From Mannheimia glucosida (lineage in GTDB: Bacteria; Pseudomonadota; Gammaproteobacteria; Enterobacterales; Pasteurellaceae): a stretch of 64,000 bases of DNA. Made by a program: the position numbers and the translations under genes. Where the stretch lies: contig NZ_CP176502.1 of NCBI RefSeq assembly GCF_046267875.1, positions 1,984,001 to 2,048,000 of the forward strand. The letters run 5' to 3'. Shown here piece after piece: positions 24,568-31,585 of the stretch. Position 1 is the first letter of the stretch; each line of letters begins with the position of its first letter. The notes below the pieces were generated by a model. It searched no databases. It worked only from the letters and a program-made list of their open reading frames with translations, and had not been told where the DNA came from.

Positions 24568-24711
24568 AATGGAGCGACTTGCGTCTAGTTGTGGGTATTC
24601 CGAAACACACTTGGTGAAATATGCTTTGGAATAAATGCGTGTCTGCCCACGCCGTCGCCCGTCCGGCTTTCGCCATTCCGTCGGGTGCTGCTTGTATCCG
24701 TACTTACTCAA
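24556..24711 (-). CDS. Possible 51-residue protein in the early leader (TTG start)
   Basis: An open frame read as (M)SKYGYKQHPTEW, then RKPDGRRRGQTRIYSKAYF and CVSEYPQLDASRSICPP. Composition is protein-like (aromatic and basic residues in blocks, no stop) although it lies in what otherwise looks like a leader RNA. Only a TTG at 24711 offers a start, with a poor ribosome site. The stop codon falls inside the loop of the downstream terminator, so translation could affect termination. Support is composition only; it could be a chance frame. Confidence 0.4.
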   Translation of the reverse strand: MSKYGYKQHPTEWRKPDGRRRGQTRIYSKAYFTKCVSEYPQLDASRSICPP

Positions 24712-24951
24712 ACTTGAGATAAGCGTGATTGCTTAGGACAGATACCAGTGTTGCCTTTTCAGCTCTCCACACCTTGCGAGTGTGTTGCCTAAACCTTGCC
24801 ACCTCTGTTTGGCAAGTCGTTCAAATTTGTATGTCAGGGTCTAACCAACCTTGCCGAACTATCAACTTTAAATTGACAGTTGCTCGAGGTTGTTAATATC
24901 GTCCGCACAAGCATCTAATTGTTAAAGAGCGTTGAGCCGTAGCTCGTTTGA
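24712..24951 (-). ncRNA. Structured leader of the leftward early transcript
   Basis: From the predicted PL start near 24952 there are about 240 bases without a supported gene. The RNA would contain a boxB-like hairpin and boxA, a 9-bp hairpin around AACTGTCAA/TTGATAGTT (near 24856-24880), CTTGCCA/TGGCAAG (near 24796-24818), CACAC/GTGTG (near 24768-24784) and TAAGC/GCTTA (near 24720-24735). The density of stems suggests an antitermination or regulatory leader. Confidence 0.5.
24919..24945 (-). promoter_or_regulatory. boxB-boxA antitermination signal, rrn type
   Basis: In the leftward RNA a hairpin GAGC-UACG-GCUC is followed by AACGCUCUUUAACAA. The latter is the ribosomal-operon boxA (consensus UGCUCUUUAACAA) with one change at its first base. 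Order hairpin then boxA is that of rrn leaders, not of lambda nut. It starts about 10 bases after the PL start. Confidence 0.7.
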
Positions 24952-24958
24952 TGGAAAT

Positions 24959-24987
24959 ATTTTAAGAAAACTTAAATTTTAAGTCAA
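24959..24987 (-). promoter_or_regulatory. Leftward early promoter PL
   Basis: Read on the minus strand: TTGACT, 17 bases, TAAAAT. It is overlapped by the operator cluster. Confidence 0.75.
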
Positions 24988-25030
24988 TACAAACTTAAGT
25001 TTGTTTAATAAAAATTTTAAGACTTCTTAA
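24962..25030. promoter_or_regulatory. Left operator cluster (three sites)
   Basis: Three copies of TTAAG-N4-CTTAA: 24962-24975 (perfect), 24995-25008 (one mismatch), 25017-25030 (perfect). The same motif occurs three times at the CI/Cro region, so these are the likely OL sites for the repressor. Confidence 0.8.
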
Positions 25031-25095
25031 AAAATCAATTGGTTACGAGTTTTTACTTGATTGTTTTTTAAACTAAAAAATCTGATTATTGAGAT

Positions 25096-25111
25096 TGTGA
25101 TATTGCTCACA
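25096..25111 (+). promoter_or_regulatory. CRP-like site
   Basis: TGTGATATTGCTCACA, a perfect TGTGA-N6-TCACA palindrome centred 59 bases before the start of the secreted cargo protein gene. Confidence 0.65.
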
Positions 25112-25162
25112 GACTAGAAAATCAGTTTTTGGGAGAATAGGGACATTGATTATGGAGGTTGT

Positions 25163-25759
25163 ATGAAAAAACTACTGATGACTTTATGTTGCTTACCTGC
25201 TTTTTCTTTTGCCAATGAAACTGGGGAAAATTGTTCTAAGGTTGAAGATAATTCAAAACGCTTGGAATGTTACGATAGTGTCTTTATAAAAAAAGATGCC
25301 GGCAAAGATGAGGCTACCGTTGAAAAATCTAAGTGGGAATATGAGCAAGAGAAAGATGAACTGCGTAATGCCACAACTTATCTTGCTAGAGTGAGATCGA
25401 CTAATACAATAGATTTTGGTTTTCCTTATGATTCATCCGGACTGAATTTAATGCTACGCAAAGACCCTAAATATGGCAATGATGTCATTTTCAGTATTCA
25501 TGGGCAGTTTAATGGCTGTATGATTGATAGTTGTAAAATTACGGTGAAGTTTGATGATGGTAAATTGGAAAGTTATCGAATGGTAGGGGCAGATGGCGGC
25601 AGCAATGATACGCTTTTCATCGAAAATGCAAAAGCAATGAAAACTTTTGTAGATAAGCTGAAAAAGTCGAAAAAATTAATTGTAGAAGCGAGCTTTTATA
25701 ATTATGGCAAAGGGCAATTTACCTTTGATACACAAGGTTTAGAATGGAAACATTTTTAA
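25163..25759 (+). CDS. Exported VasI/TagO-like cargo protein
   Basis: A 198-residue protein with a signal peptide (cleavage near SFA, residue 17). The mature start ENCSKVEDNSKRLECYDSVF matches the C-x-LxCYD opening seen in VasI/TagO type T6SS-accessory proteins and related phage proteins. The rest is beta-rich with GCMIDSCKITVKFDDGK in the middle. No T6SS genes are nearby. It is a moron: plus strand inside a leftward region, with its own CRP-like site, GGAGG before the ATG and a terminator. It is likely expressed in the lysogen and acts in the periplasm or outside; function is unknown. Confidence 0.65.
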   Translation: MKKLLMTLCCLPAFSFANETGENCSKVEDNSKRLECYDSVFIKKDAGKDEATVEKSKWEYEQEKDELRNATTYLARVRSTNTIDFGFPYDSSGLNLMLRKDPKYGNDVIFSIHGQFNGCMIDSCKITVKFDDGKLESYRMVGADGGSNDTLFIENAKAMKTFVDKLKKSKKLIVEASFYNYGKGQFTFDTQGLEWKHF

Positions 25760-25765
25760 TCGGGA

Positions 25766-25794
25766 AAAAGCTACGTAGATGCGTAGCTTTTTTG
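25766..25794 (+). terminator. Terminator after the exported cargo gene
   Basis: Stem AAAGCTACG/CGTAGCTTT with loop TAGATG and a TTT tail. It also lies at the end of the convergent Abi-like gene. Confidence 0.85.
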
Positions 25795-25795
25795 A

Positions 25796-26533
25796 TTAGA
25801 TATGTTGGGGCAAAATAACTATTTCAGCCTCAAAAATTTGTTGGTCGAAGAAAATTTGGCGTTGCCAAATAAGTGCTTGTGAAAGCTGACGAAACACAAA
25901 TCGTTCAGGTGCTATTTTTTGTAGTGCTAACTCAAATTGCTTGTAAGTTTTTTCTAAATTCTCTAGTGCGTGCGTTGGTTTCTTAGCAATTCGCTTATTC
26001 CAAACCACTTCTTGATGATACAGCCGATTTCTAAAACGCATAATTTGCTTTAATGTATTGTATAAATCCTTAAAATTACTAAATCTATGTCCAAAAATAG
26101 GCTTTAATACACTTTGCCAGTAGGCAACATGTTGATTACGCTTTATATCATAATTAAACAGATTTACCCAAAATCCAAAAGAAATGTGAGAAATGATGTC
26201 ATTTTCATTGTAGTTACGCCCACATTCACTAATGGCTTTTTGTAGCTGGCGTTTAGATTCTGCATTAAGAGGAGCATTACTATCATTCGCTAGAAAATGA
26301 AAGAATTCGTATAAATTATGATTAGGTGCAGCAAGGCGTAACAACTGACTGACTTCATTTCTTAGTGCCACCTCTATTTCTTGAATCAATGAAAAATAAA
26401 TTCCTGTTCGATGTTGCAAGGCAGTATAAATTGCAATCGCTTCTTTCTGTTTTGTGGGATCATTTCGGAAAAAGCAAAATAAATATGTACTCAGCCGACT
26501 TTCTGAAATGCTTATCACTTGTTTGGACAACAT
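25796..26533 (-). CDS. Abi-like protein with HEPN-type motif
   Basis: A 245-residue, all-helical protein. It has the pattern of the Abi family (Abi_2/AbiD-F type): an N-terminal KEAIAIYTALQHRTGIYFSLIQEIEVALRN block, HISFGFWVNLF around residues 116-125, and FRNRLYHQEVVWN around 167-178. R168 and H173 form an R-x4-H motif, the active-site pattern of HEPN ribonucleases. Prophages often carry such genes against superinfecting phages by killing or arresting the host. It lies between OL and the repressor operon, convergent with the exported cargo gene, and is probably expressed in the lysogen. Nuclease activity is inferred. Confidence 0.75.
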   Translation of the reverse strand: MLSKQVISISESRLSTYLFCFFRNDPTKQKEAIAIYTALQHRTGIYFSLIQEIEVALRNEVSQLLRLAAPNHNLYEFFHFLANDSNAPLNAESKRQLQKAISECGRNYNENDIISHISFGFWVNLFNYDIKRNQHVAYWQSVLKPIFGHRFSNFKDLYNTLKQIMRFRNRLYHQEVVWNKRIAKKPTHALENLEKTYKQFELALQKIAPERFVFRQLSQALIWQRQIFFDQQIFEAEIVILPQHI

Positions 26534-26540
26534 ATTTTCC

Positions 26541-26690
26541 TTTACTCAAGTTTAGTTTAATGTAATAATGCTTGTACTGGCAACGGACCCGAAGCCCCAG
26601 ACGTAGGAGCTGGATCGCTTTGTAAAGTGTGAGAATCGCTTGTTTGCGGTTCAGAAAAGGTAGGTTTTTTAAACCTACCTTTTCTTTATC
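26541..26690 (+). ncRNA. Candidate small RNA opposite the Abi promoter region
   Basis: A promoter-like TTTACT-N16-TAATAA at 26541-26568 precedes a GC-richer stretch without an ORF (about 26575-26650) and a 15-bp terminator hairpin (26653-26667 with 26671-26685) ending in TTTATC. It could be a ~110-nt plus-strand RNA. The hairpin could equally terminate the minus-strand gene beside it. Confidence 0.3.
26653..26688. terminator. Terminator hairpin after the repressor operon
   Basis: Perfect 15-bp inverted repeat (26653-26667 with 26671-26685) and 3-nt loop, abutting the stop of the gene downstream of cI. Confidence 0.7.
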
Positions 26691-27060
26691 TACACTGTTC
26701 TTCCAACCATTTCTTAAATGTTTCTTTTTTCCAACGAGCTTTCCCCAAAATATATAAATCAGGTTTAGGAAATGAAATATTCTTTTCTAATTCTTGATGG
26801 ACTAACTCAATATGAGTCTCATACATTCTTCTTGTATTATACACAGTAGCACCTAGCCCTCCATTTATACGCAAATGATGGTTAGGCAAATTAACCAACT
26901 CTTGAAACTCATCTGCCCCAATACCTAACCTTTGGATAATATCATTTGCGGAAAGTAATTCGGCAGAACCTTTCATTATACTGTTGATCATTTTATCCTT
27001 TGGTGTTGATGCAAGTTGTGCCTCAACGATAGCCTGTTTTACATCTTTAAATTCTGTCAT
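26686..27060 (-). CDS. Hypothetical protein co-transcribed with the repressor
   Basis: A 124-residue protein with no membrane segments. Residues about 33-50 (AELLSANDIIQRLGIGADEF) look like a helix-turn-helix, and the C-terminus contains PDLYILGKARWKKETFKKWLEEQ, typical of a small wing or DNA-contacting tail. It starts 12 bases after the cI stop and so is made in the lysogen. A role as a repressor partner or another lysogenic conversion factor is possible; no family is recognised. Confidence 0.55.
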   Translation of the reverse strand: MTEFKDVKQAIVEAQLASTPKDKMINSIMKGSAELLSANDIIQRLGIGADEFQELVNLPNHHLRINGGLGATVYNTRRMYETHIELVHQELEKNISFPKPDLYILGKARWKKETFKKWLEEQCR

Positions 27061-27072
27061 ATTTATTTCCCC

Positions 27073-27729
27073 TTATCTCTTTCTACGATAAATACGATGC
27101 TCTACCATTGTGCCGATAATTCGGATTTCTTGCTTTAGCGTTGATAATTTATGGTAATCGGGATTAAGAGCGATCAGCTCGAAATGTTGTCTTCCGTGTT
27201 CGTCTAAGTCTTCTAACGGGCGGTATTTTTTGAAAGTAGCCTCATAATCACCATTAATAGCTGCCACAAACTCACCGGCGTGAGGTTGTTCTGTTGGGTC
27301 AATAATAACAACATCACCTTCAATAAAATCAGGGTTCATTGAATCGCCTTTGATTTCTAAAGCAAACGCATTTTCAGATACATCAAGATCAGTAAGGATA
27401 TATTCATAATCCCCACAGGTTTCACGAAAATCTTCAATTCCCGTCCATTGTCCGGCTTGAATATAGCTAATTAATGGGACTTTAGTCATACCGAGGCTAG
27501 CAGGTAGAACATTAGACTCTCCATTACCACGCAAGAGCCAACTAATATCGCATTGCAATACTGTAGATAAATCCAAAATATTCTCTGAATTTGGCTTAGT
27601 CGTACTACTTTCCCATTGAGATACTGCAACGTGTGAGACCCCTTTTAACGCAGTAGCAAGATCTTTCTGTGTCAATTTTAATTCTTTTCTACGGCTTTTA
27701 ATTCTATCGCCCAAGGTCTGAGTATTCAT
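27073..27729 (-). CDS. CI-type repressor, S24/LexA family
   Basis: A 218-residue repressor. The N-terminal HTH (residues 6-60) reads LTQKDLATALKGVSHVAVSQWE. The C-terminal S24 peptidase part has the cleavage pair A92-G93 in SYIQAGQW, the catalytic Ser S130 in KGDSMNPDF and Lys K167 in ATFKKY. It should self-cleave with RecA after DNA damage, so induction is SOS-linked. It is divergent from cro across three TTAAG-N4-CTTAA sites, its likely operators. Ribosome site AAGGGGA. Confidence 0.95.
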   Translation of the reverse strand: MNTQTLGDRIKSRRKELKLTQKDLATALKGVSHVAVSQWESSTTKPNSENILDLSTVLQCDISWLLRGNGESNVLPASLGMTKVPLISYIQAGQWTGIEDFRETCGDYEYILTDLDVSENAFALEIKGDSMNPDFIEGDVVIIDPTEQPHAGEFVAAINGDYEATFKKYRPLEDLDEHGRQHFELIALNPDYHKLSTLKQEIRIIGTMVEHRIYRRKR

Positions 27730-27762
27730 AGTATCCCCTTAAAGGTAAAAACAAAGTTGCTG

Positions 27763-27824
27763 TTAAGTTATCTTAACATTTATTGACTTAAGTTTCCTTT
27801 AATTGTATATTTAAGAGGTCTTAA
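27763..27824. promoter_or_regulatory. Right operator cluster (three sites)
   Basis: TTAAG-N4-CTTAA at 27763-27776 (perfect), 27788-27801 (one mismatch) and 27811-27824 (perfect), spaced 25 and 23 bases apart between cI and cro. It matches the left cluster. Confidence 0.85.
27783..27811 (+). promoter_or_regulatory. Rightward early promoter PR
   Basis: TTGACT, 17 bases, TATATT. The middle operator lies between the elements and the third overlaps the start region. Confidence 0.8.
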
Positions 27825-27853
27825 ATAAAATTCAAGAAAGGAATTAAGAAAAT

Positions 27854-28042
27854 ATGAAAAAAGATGATGTGCTCGAACATTTCGGAACTCTAGAAAAAGT
27901 GGCGGCAACTTTAGGGATTAGTGTATCTGCTGTTTCTCAATGGGGCGAGATTATTCCTGAGAAAAATGCGTACAGATTACAAGAGATCACTGCCGGCAAG
28001 TTAAAGGTCAAACACTCACTTTATAGAAATAGAAGCAAATAA
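27854..28042 (+). CDS. cro: Cro-like repressor
   Basis: A 62-residue helix-turn-helix protein: MKKDDVLEHFGTLEKVAATLGISVSAVSQWGEIIPEKN, the pattern of Cro/YdaS-like proteins (G-T-x-x-x-x-A-x-x-L-G-I-S-x-x-A-V-S-Q-W). First gene of the rightward early transcript from PR, with AAGGAATTAAG before the ATG. It should bind the same operators as CI and favour lytic growth. Confidence 0.88.
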   Translation: MKKDDVLEHFGTLEKVAATLGISVSAVSQWGEIIPEKNAYRLQEITAGKLKVKHSLYRNRSK

Positions 28043-28070
28043 AAAACCACCGCTGTAACGGTGGCTTTCA
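28043..28070 (+). terminator. Weak terminator after cro
   Basis: Stem CCACCG/CGGTGG with loop CTGTAA followed by CTTT. Position corresponds to lambda tR1. Confidence 0.6.
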
Positions 28071-28099
28071 TACATAATTAAACACGAAAGGTATTTTCG

Positions 28100-28783
28100 A
28101 TGAATCAATTATTAAACATTTCGGCACCAAAAGCAAGCATTACGATGAGTAGTCGTGAGATTGCTGAGTTGTGCGAAAAAGAACATCGACACGTTACTCG
28201 TGATATAGAAGCGATGTTTAGTCAATTAGATATTCCTGCCGAGGGGTATGCCCATTTTTGGACACACCCTCAAAATGGGCAAACATACCGGGAATTTCGA
28301 TTGCCTTACGATTTAACCCTTACCCTAATTTCCGGCTATAGCGTGATACTTCGCAAGAAAATTATCGACCGTTGGCAAGAGCTAGAAAGCAGACAAGGTA
28401 TTCCACAATCTTTCTCTCAAGCTCTACGGTTGGCGGCAGAACAGCAAGAAGTGATTGAGCAGCAGAATCATCAATTAGCCATTCAAGCCCCGAAAGTCGC
28501 ATTTGTGGAGCATTATGTTGAGGTGGGAACGACTAAATCATTGCGAGAAACCGCCAAAATCCTCAATTTTCCAGAAAAGCGGTTGATTGAGTGCTTAGAA
28601 CGGGATCGGGTGCTATACCGCCAATCCGGCAACTTACTCCCCTACCAAGACAAACAGGCTAAACAGCTTTTTGCAGTAAAAACCGGCACGGCAGAACACG
28701 GTCATAATTTTACCCAAACGAGAGTAACCGCCAAAGGGATTGAATGGATCGCTCAACGTTACGCATCGGAGTTAGGACAATGA
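28100..28783 (+). CDS. Rha/KilA-C phage regulatory protein
   Basis: A 227-residue two-domain protein. The N-terminal Rha domain (about 15-105) contains MSSREIAELCEKEHRHVTRDIE and REFRLPYDLTLTLISGYS. The C-terminal domain (about 130-227) is a KilA-C/ANT type: LRETAKILNFPEKRLIECLERDRVLYR and TRVTAKGIEWIAQRY. Such proteins act as phage antirepressors or growth regulators. It is the second gene of the rightward early operon. Its stop overlaps the start of the replication gene (ATGA). Confidence 0.88.
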   Translation: MNQLLNISAPKASITMSSREIAELCEKEHRHVTRDIEAMFSQLDIPAEGYAHFWTHPQNGQTYREFRLPYDLTLTLISGYSVILRKKIIDRWQELESRQGIPQSFSQALRLAAEQQEVIEQQNHQLAIQAPKVAFVEHYVEVGTTKSLRETAKILNFPEKRLIECLERDRVLYRQSGNLLPYQDKQAKQLFAVKTGTAEHGHNFTQTRVTAKGIEWIAQRYASELGQ

Positions 28784-29826
28784 GATTTACATCAACCATA
28801 AACAACGTCCGCTTAGTAGAGTGGGAAATCAACATCACTCAGGGGGCATTGGTCGATTTAATCAATCAAGCCTCCAGTTGGGCAAAAGCGGTGGTTATTG
28901 ACGGCATAACCTATTACTGGATGTCATTTAGCAAAGTATGCGAAGAGTTGCCTGCTGTATTTAGCAAAGAAGATACTGTTTACCGCCAATATAAGGTGTT
29001 GAAAGAAAAAGGCATTATCGACCACTTCAAAATGGACGGTAAAGATTATGTCCGTTTAACTGAAAAAGGATGTGAATGGAATAAATTCGAGCCGATCCGA
29101 GAGTCGGAAAAAAATCCGAGTGTCGGAAATCAATCCGAACAAACTCGGAAAAATTTCCGAGAAAGCTCGGAAAAAAATCCGACAGATAATAATACTAATT
29201 ATAAAAACAATAATGATCATACTACCCCCCTTAATCCCCCAACGGGGGAGCCTGCCCCGGCTGAAGTTGTGTTGAATTATCTCAATTCGGCTTTGGTAAC
29301 CTTGGCGGTACAGCTTGGCGAGCGTAAGCCAGTAGGTTATTCACTCAAGCCGTGGGAGAAAAACATCGCAGCACGGATTCGGGAAAGTTCGGTGGCGGAC
29401 TGTTGCCAAGTGGTGGACTACCTTGTTGCCAAGTGGGGGCGAGACGGCAAAATGCGTGAATACCTCTGCCCGAAAACGATTTTCCGCCAATCCAATTTTG
29501 CGGATTATTTGCCAAAATCGACCGCTTGGGCGAGCAATGGCAAGCCGGTTTGTGTAAATGGCAAGTGGGTTGCACCAGCAGAGCTAGAAAAACGCTTGAT
29601 TATGCCAACGGTAGAGGAAGTAAAAGCCTTGTTTCAGAAATCACTAAGTGGCAATCCGTTTAAGTCGTTGGATTTCAGCAATAAACGCAATTTAGTGATG
29701 TACCACGCCACCATCAACACCAAAAACAAGCGACCACTTGAGCGAGATTTGCCGATGATTATCAGCCAAGAAATTAAAAATGCCGTTGAGCGTATCGACC
29801 GGCTAAAAGTACCGACATTTTCGTAA
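28780..29826 (+). CDS. Phage replication initiator (O-like)
   Basis: A 348-residue protein. The N-terminal part (1-110) is a winged-helix domain; ITYYWMSFSKVCEELPAVF and YRQYKVLKEKGII are its core. A low-complexity linker (about 112-155) repeats SEKNP because the DNA beneath encodes four origin iterons. The C-terminal domain (about 160-250) is the conserved phage replication C-terminal type: VVLNYLNSAL, REYLCPKTIFRQSNFADYL. Lambda O likewise carries its origin inside the gene. No P-like loader or helicase gene follows, so the initiator may recruit host DnaB directly or through another factor. Start overlaps the Rha stop. Confidence 0.82.
   Translation: MRFTSTINNVRLVEWEINITQGALVDLINQASSWAKAVVIDGITYYWMSFSKVCEELPAVFSKEDTVYRQYKVLKEKGIIDHFKMDGKDYVRLTEKGCEWNKFEPIRESEKNPSVGNQSEQTRKNFRESSEKNPTDNNTNYKNNNDHTTPLNPPTGEPAPAEVVLNYLNSALVTLAVQLGERKPVGYSLKPWEKNIAARIRESSVADCCQVVDYLVAKWGRDGKMREYLCPKTIFRQSNFADYLPKSTAWASNGKPVCVNGKWVAPAELEKRLIMPTVEEVKALFQKSLSGNPFKSLDFSNKRNLVMYHATINTKNKRPLERDLPMIISQEIKNAVERIDRLKVPTFS
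29104..29225. other. ori: Phage replication origin: four iterons plus AT-rich tract
   Basis: Four near-identical inverted-repeat iterons of the form TCGGAAA-N-TTTCCGA lie at 29104-29119, 29123-29138, 29145-29160 and 29167-29182, spaced 19, 22 and 22 bases. An A+T-rich segment (29183-29225) follows. All lie inside the initiator gene. Confidence 0.78.
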
Positions 29827-29836
29827 GGATTAGACA

Positions 29837-30430
29837 ATGACAGATTTTGACAAAGACAGCTACCAAACACCTAATGATTTGCGTAATTGGCTAAATCACC
29901 GCTATGCGTGGTTCCACATTGACGGTTGCTCTAACGGACAAAATGCGTTGTACACCTATTGGATTGGTAAAGCGGCGGACGGTTTAGATGATGATAAATT
30001 AAGTTGCCAAATTGCCGATGATTTCTTGGCAGACAACTTGTTGGATGTGTTATTAGATCGGGTGGCTGATTGGGGCGAATTACTCCGTATCTTCGTTAAT
30101 CCGCCATATAGCAATCCACTGCCGTTTGTACAACGGGCGGCAGAGCTGAAAAAAGCCGGTCATTTAGTTGTAATGTTGTTACCAGCGGATAAGACTACAG
30201 AATGGTACACCATTATCCAGCAACACGCTAATGAGGTTATAGACATCATAGGCTATCACGATGAAAAAGGCACTTGGCGGACAGGGCGGATTCAATTTAT
30301 CAACCCGGTAACAGGTAAACCGGCACAAGGTAATAATAAAGGCTCGATGATTGTTGTGTTTGACCCATTTATTGAGGGCATTGTAACTCGTCAGATGCCA
30401 CTAGATAAAATCAAGGAATGGGGAAGATAA
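29837..30430 (+). CDS. Phage N6-adenine DNA methyltransferase (Dam-like, PF05869 type)
   Basis: A 197-residue protein with the family's opening DSYQTPNDLRNWLNHRYAWF and the catalytic FVNPPYSNP near residue 91 (NPPY), followed by MLLPADKTTEWY and RIQFINPVTGKPAQGNNKGSM. This type of phage enzyme methylates adenine, often at GATC or with low specificity, and helps evade restriction. Intact, unlike the two damaged methylases in the leftward operon. It follows the initiator gene by ten bases. Confidence 0.88.
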   Translation: MTDFDKDSYQTPNDLRNWLNHRYAWFHIDGCSNGQNALYTYWIGKAADGLDDDKLSCQIADDFLADNLLDVLLDRVADWGELLRIFVNPPYSNPLPFVQRAAELKKAGHLVVMLLPADKTTEWYTIIQQHANEVIDIIGYHDEKGTWRTGRIQFINPVTGKPAQGNNKGSMIVVFDPFIEGIVTRQMPLDKIKEWGR

Positions 30431-30431
30431 A

Positions 30432-30557
30432 ATGAATTATTGGGAATTATTTATTGGTATTAGTGCGGTGATTGGCGTATTCATTTTTTTACTATGTGTT
30501 GGTGTATTTATGCTGCTCGTTAAAGCCTATGATGATACCGAGAAATGGGGGCAATGA
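30432..30557 (+). CDS. Small membrane protein, hypothetical
   Basis: A 41-residue ORF, MNYWELFIGISAVIG and onward, with one strong membrane helix (7-30) and a charged tail KAYDDTEKWGQ. GGAAGATAA precedes the ATG and the stop overlaps the next start. No family recognised. Confidence 0.5.
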   Translation: MNYWELFIGISAVIGVFIFLLCVGVFMLLVKAYDDTEKWGQ

Positions 30558-31585
30558 TGGCGGAAGGTTTACTACTCACTCCCTATTTTCAAACTGAAGT
30601 CGGTATTGTGTTTTACCGTGTGCCGAAAGATGTTTCTCCTGCCGCATTCGGTGAGCGGACATTATTGCGACCGGCACCGACTGATTTAGCGACGGTTAAA
30701 TCAGGTAAGGTTGCAAATTTTTCGGAAAATTCGACCGCTTGTAAAGAGCTGGCGGCGTTTGCGAAATCAGAAAACGTGAGAGCCGTATTAAATAAACGTG
30801 ATAGATATAACAACGAATTTCCGTATATGCGATTTGTGAAATCTATTCAGACTTGCCAATGCCGAGATGGCAAATATTGCCACACGGAAAAAGTGCTGGT
30901 AGAGAATAAAAACGGTGCGGTGCATATTTGCTGGCATCACGACAAAATGAGAATGGACGGCGAAATTTCAACAGAAAAATTAGAAGAATTGGCGGATGAA
31001 AACTGGGAAAGGTTTATCGCCCAACAAATCCGCTTAACCTTACGCAAAAAACAATCTACCGCTATTGAATTTGCGGACTTAGTGTTGTTTGCGAGTATCA
31101 AAGGTTTGCTTGATGAATTAGACAGCAACGCATTACAGCAGTTTCTCGGCTATCCACCACTGAATAATAGCGGTGTGAGCCAAGAAAGTAATATAGGCTT
31201 TGATGATGTGCCGAATGCCCGGGCCAATCTCAAAAAATGGGCGGAAAAATTAAAACTGAAAGTCGAACCGGAACCGTTGGCGGCATTTATGGCAAAACCG
31301 AAATTACAGCGGTTTGAATGGCGTAAGTGGTTGCAGTTTGTAAAAGCACAACCTTGTATGTGTTGCGGTAAACAAGCAGACGATCCACATCATATTATTG
31401 GCTATGGCGGAGCGATGGGTAGCAAACAGCACGATTTATTTGTAATACCACTCTGCCGAATCCATCACGATGAGTTACATCGTAATGTGGGTAAGTTTGA
31501 GCAAGATTACGGCTCACAGTTGGAGTTGTTGATTAAGTTTTTAGACCGAGCGATAGGTTTGGGGGCGTTAGAAATTGATGGTTGA
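30554..31585 (+). CDS. DUF968 family recombination-associated phage protein
   Basis: A 343-residue protein (ATG 30554, GGGGG before it; overlaps the preceding stop). The N-terminal part includes a cysteine-rich stretch CQCRDGKYCHTEKV near residue 95 and a histidine pair ICWHHDK. The C-terminal DUF968 domain is CMCCGKQADDPHHIIGYGG, then SKQHDLFVIPLCRIHHDELH (about 260-320), an HNH-like metal site. It lies directly before rusA, as in other lambdoid phages, so a role in recombination or junction processing is likely. It contains a USS core at 30733. Confidence 0.82.
   Translation: MMAEGLLLTPYFQTEVGIVFYRVPKDVSPAAFGERTLLRPAPTDLATVKSGKVANFSENSTACKELAAFAKSENVRAVLNKRDRYNNEFPYMRFVKSIQTCQCRDGKYCHTEKVLVENKNGAVHICWHHDKMRMDGEISTEKLEELADENWERFIAQQIRLTLRKKQSTAIEFADLVLFASIKGLLDELDSNALQQFLGYPPLNNSGVSQESNIGFDDVPNARANLKKWAEKLKLKVEPEPLAAFMAKPKLQRFEWRKWLQFVKAQPCMCCGKQADDPHHIIGYGGAMGSKQHDLFVIPLCRIHHDELHRNVGKFEQDYGSQLELLIKFLDRAIGLGALEIDG

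Noticed and set aside
24446..24676. 76-residue minus-strand ORF in the leader of the early operon
   Set aside because: It overlaps the real membrane-protein gene and crosses the terminator; the other frame (24556-24711) has more protein-like composition.
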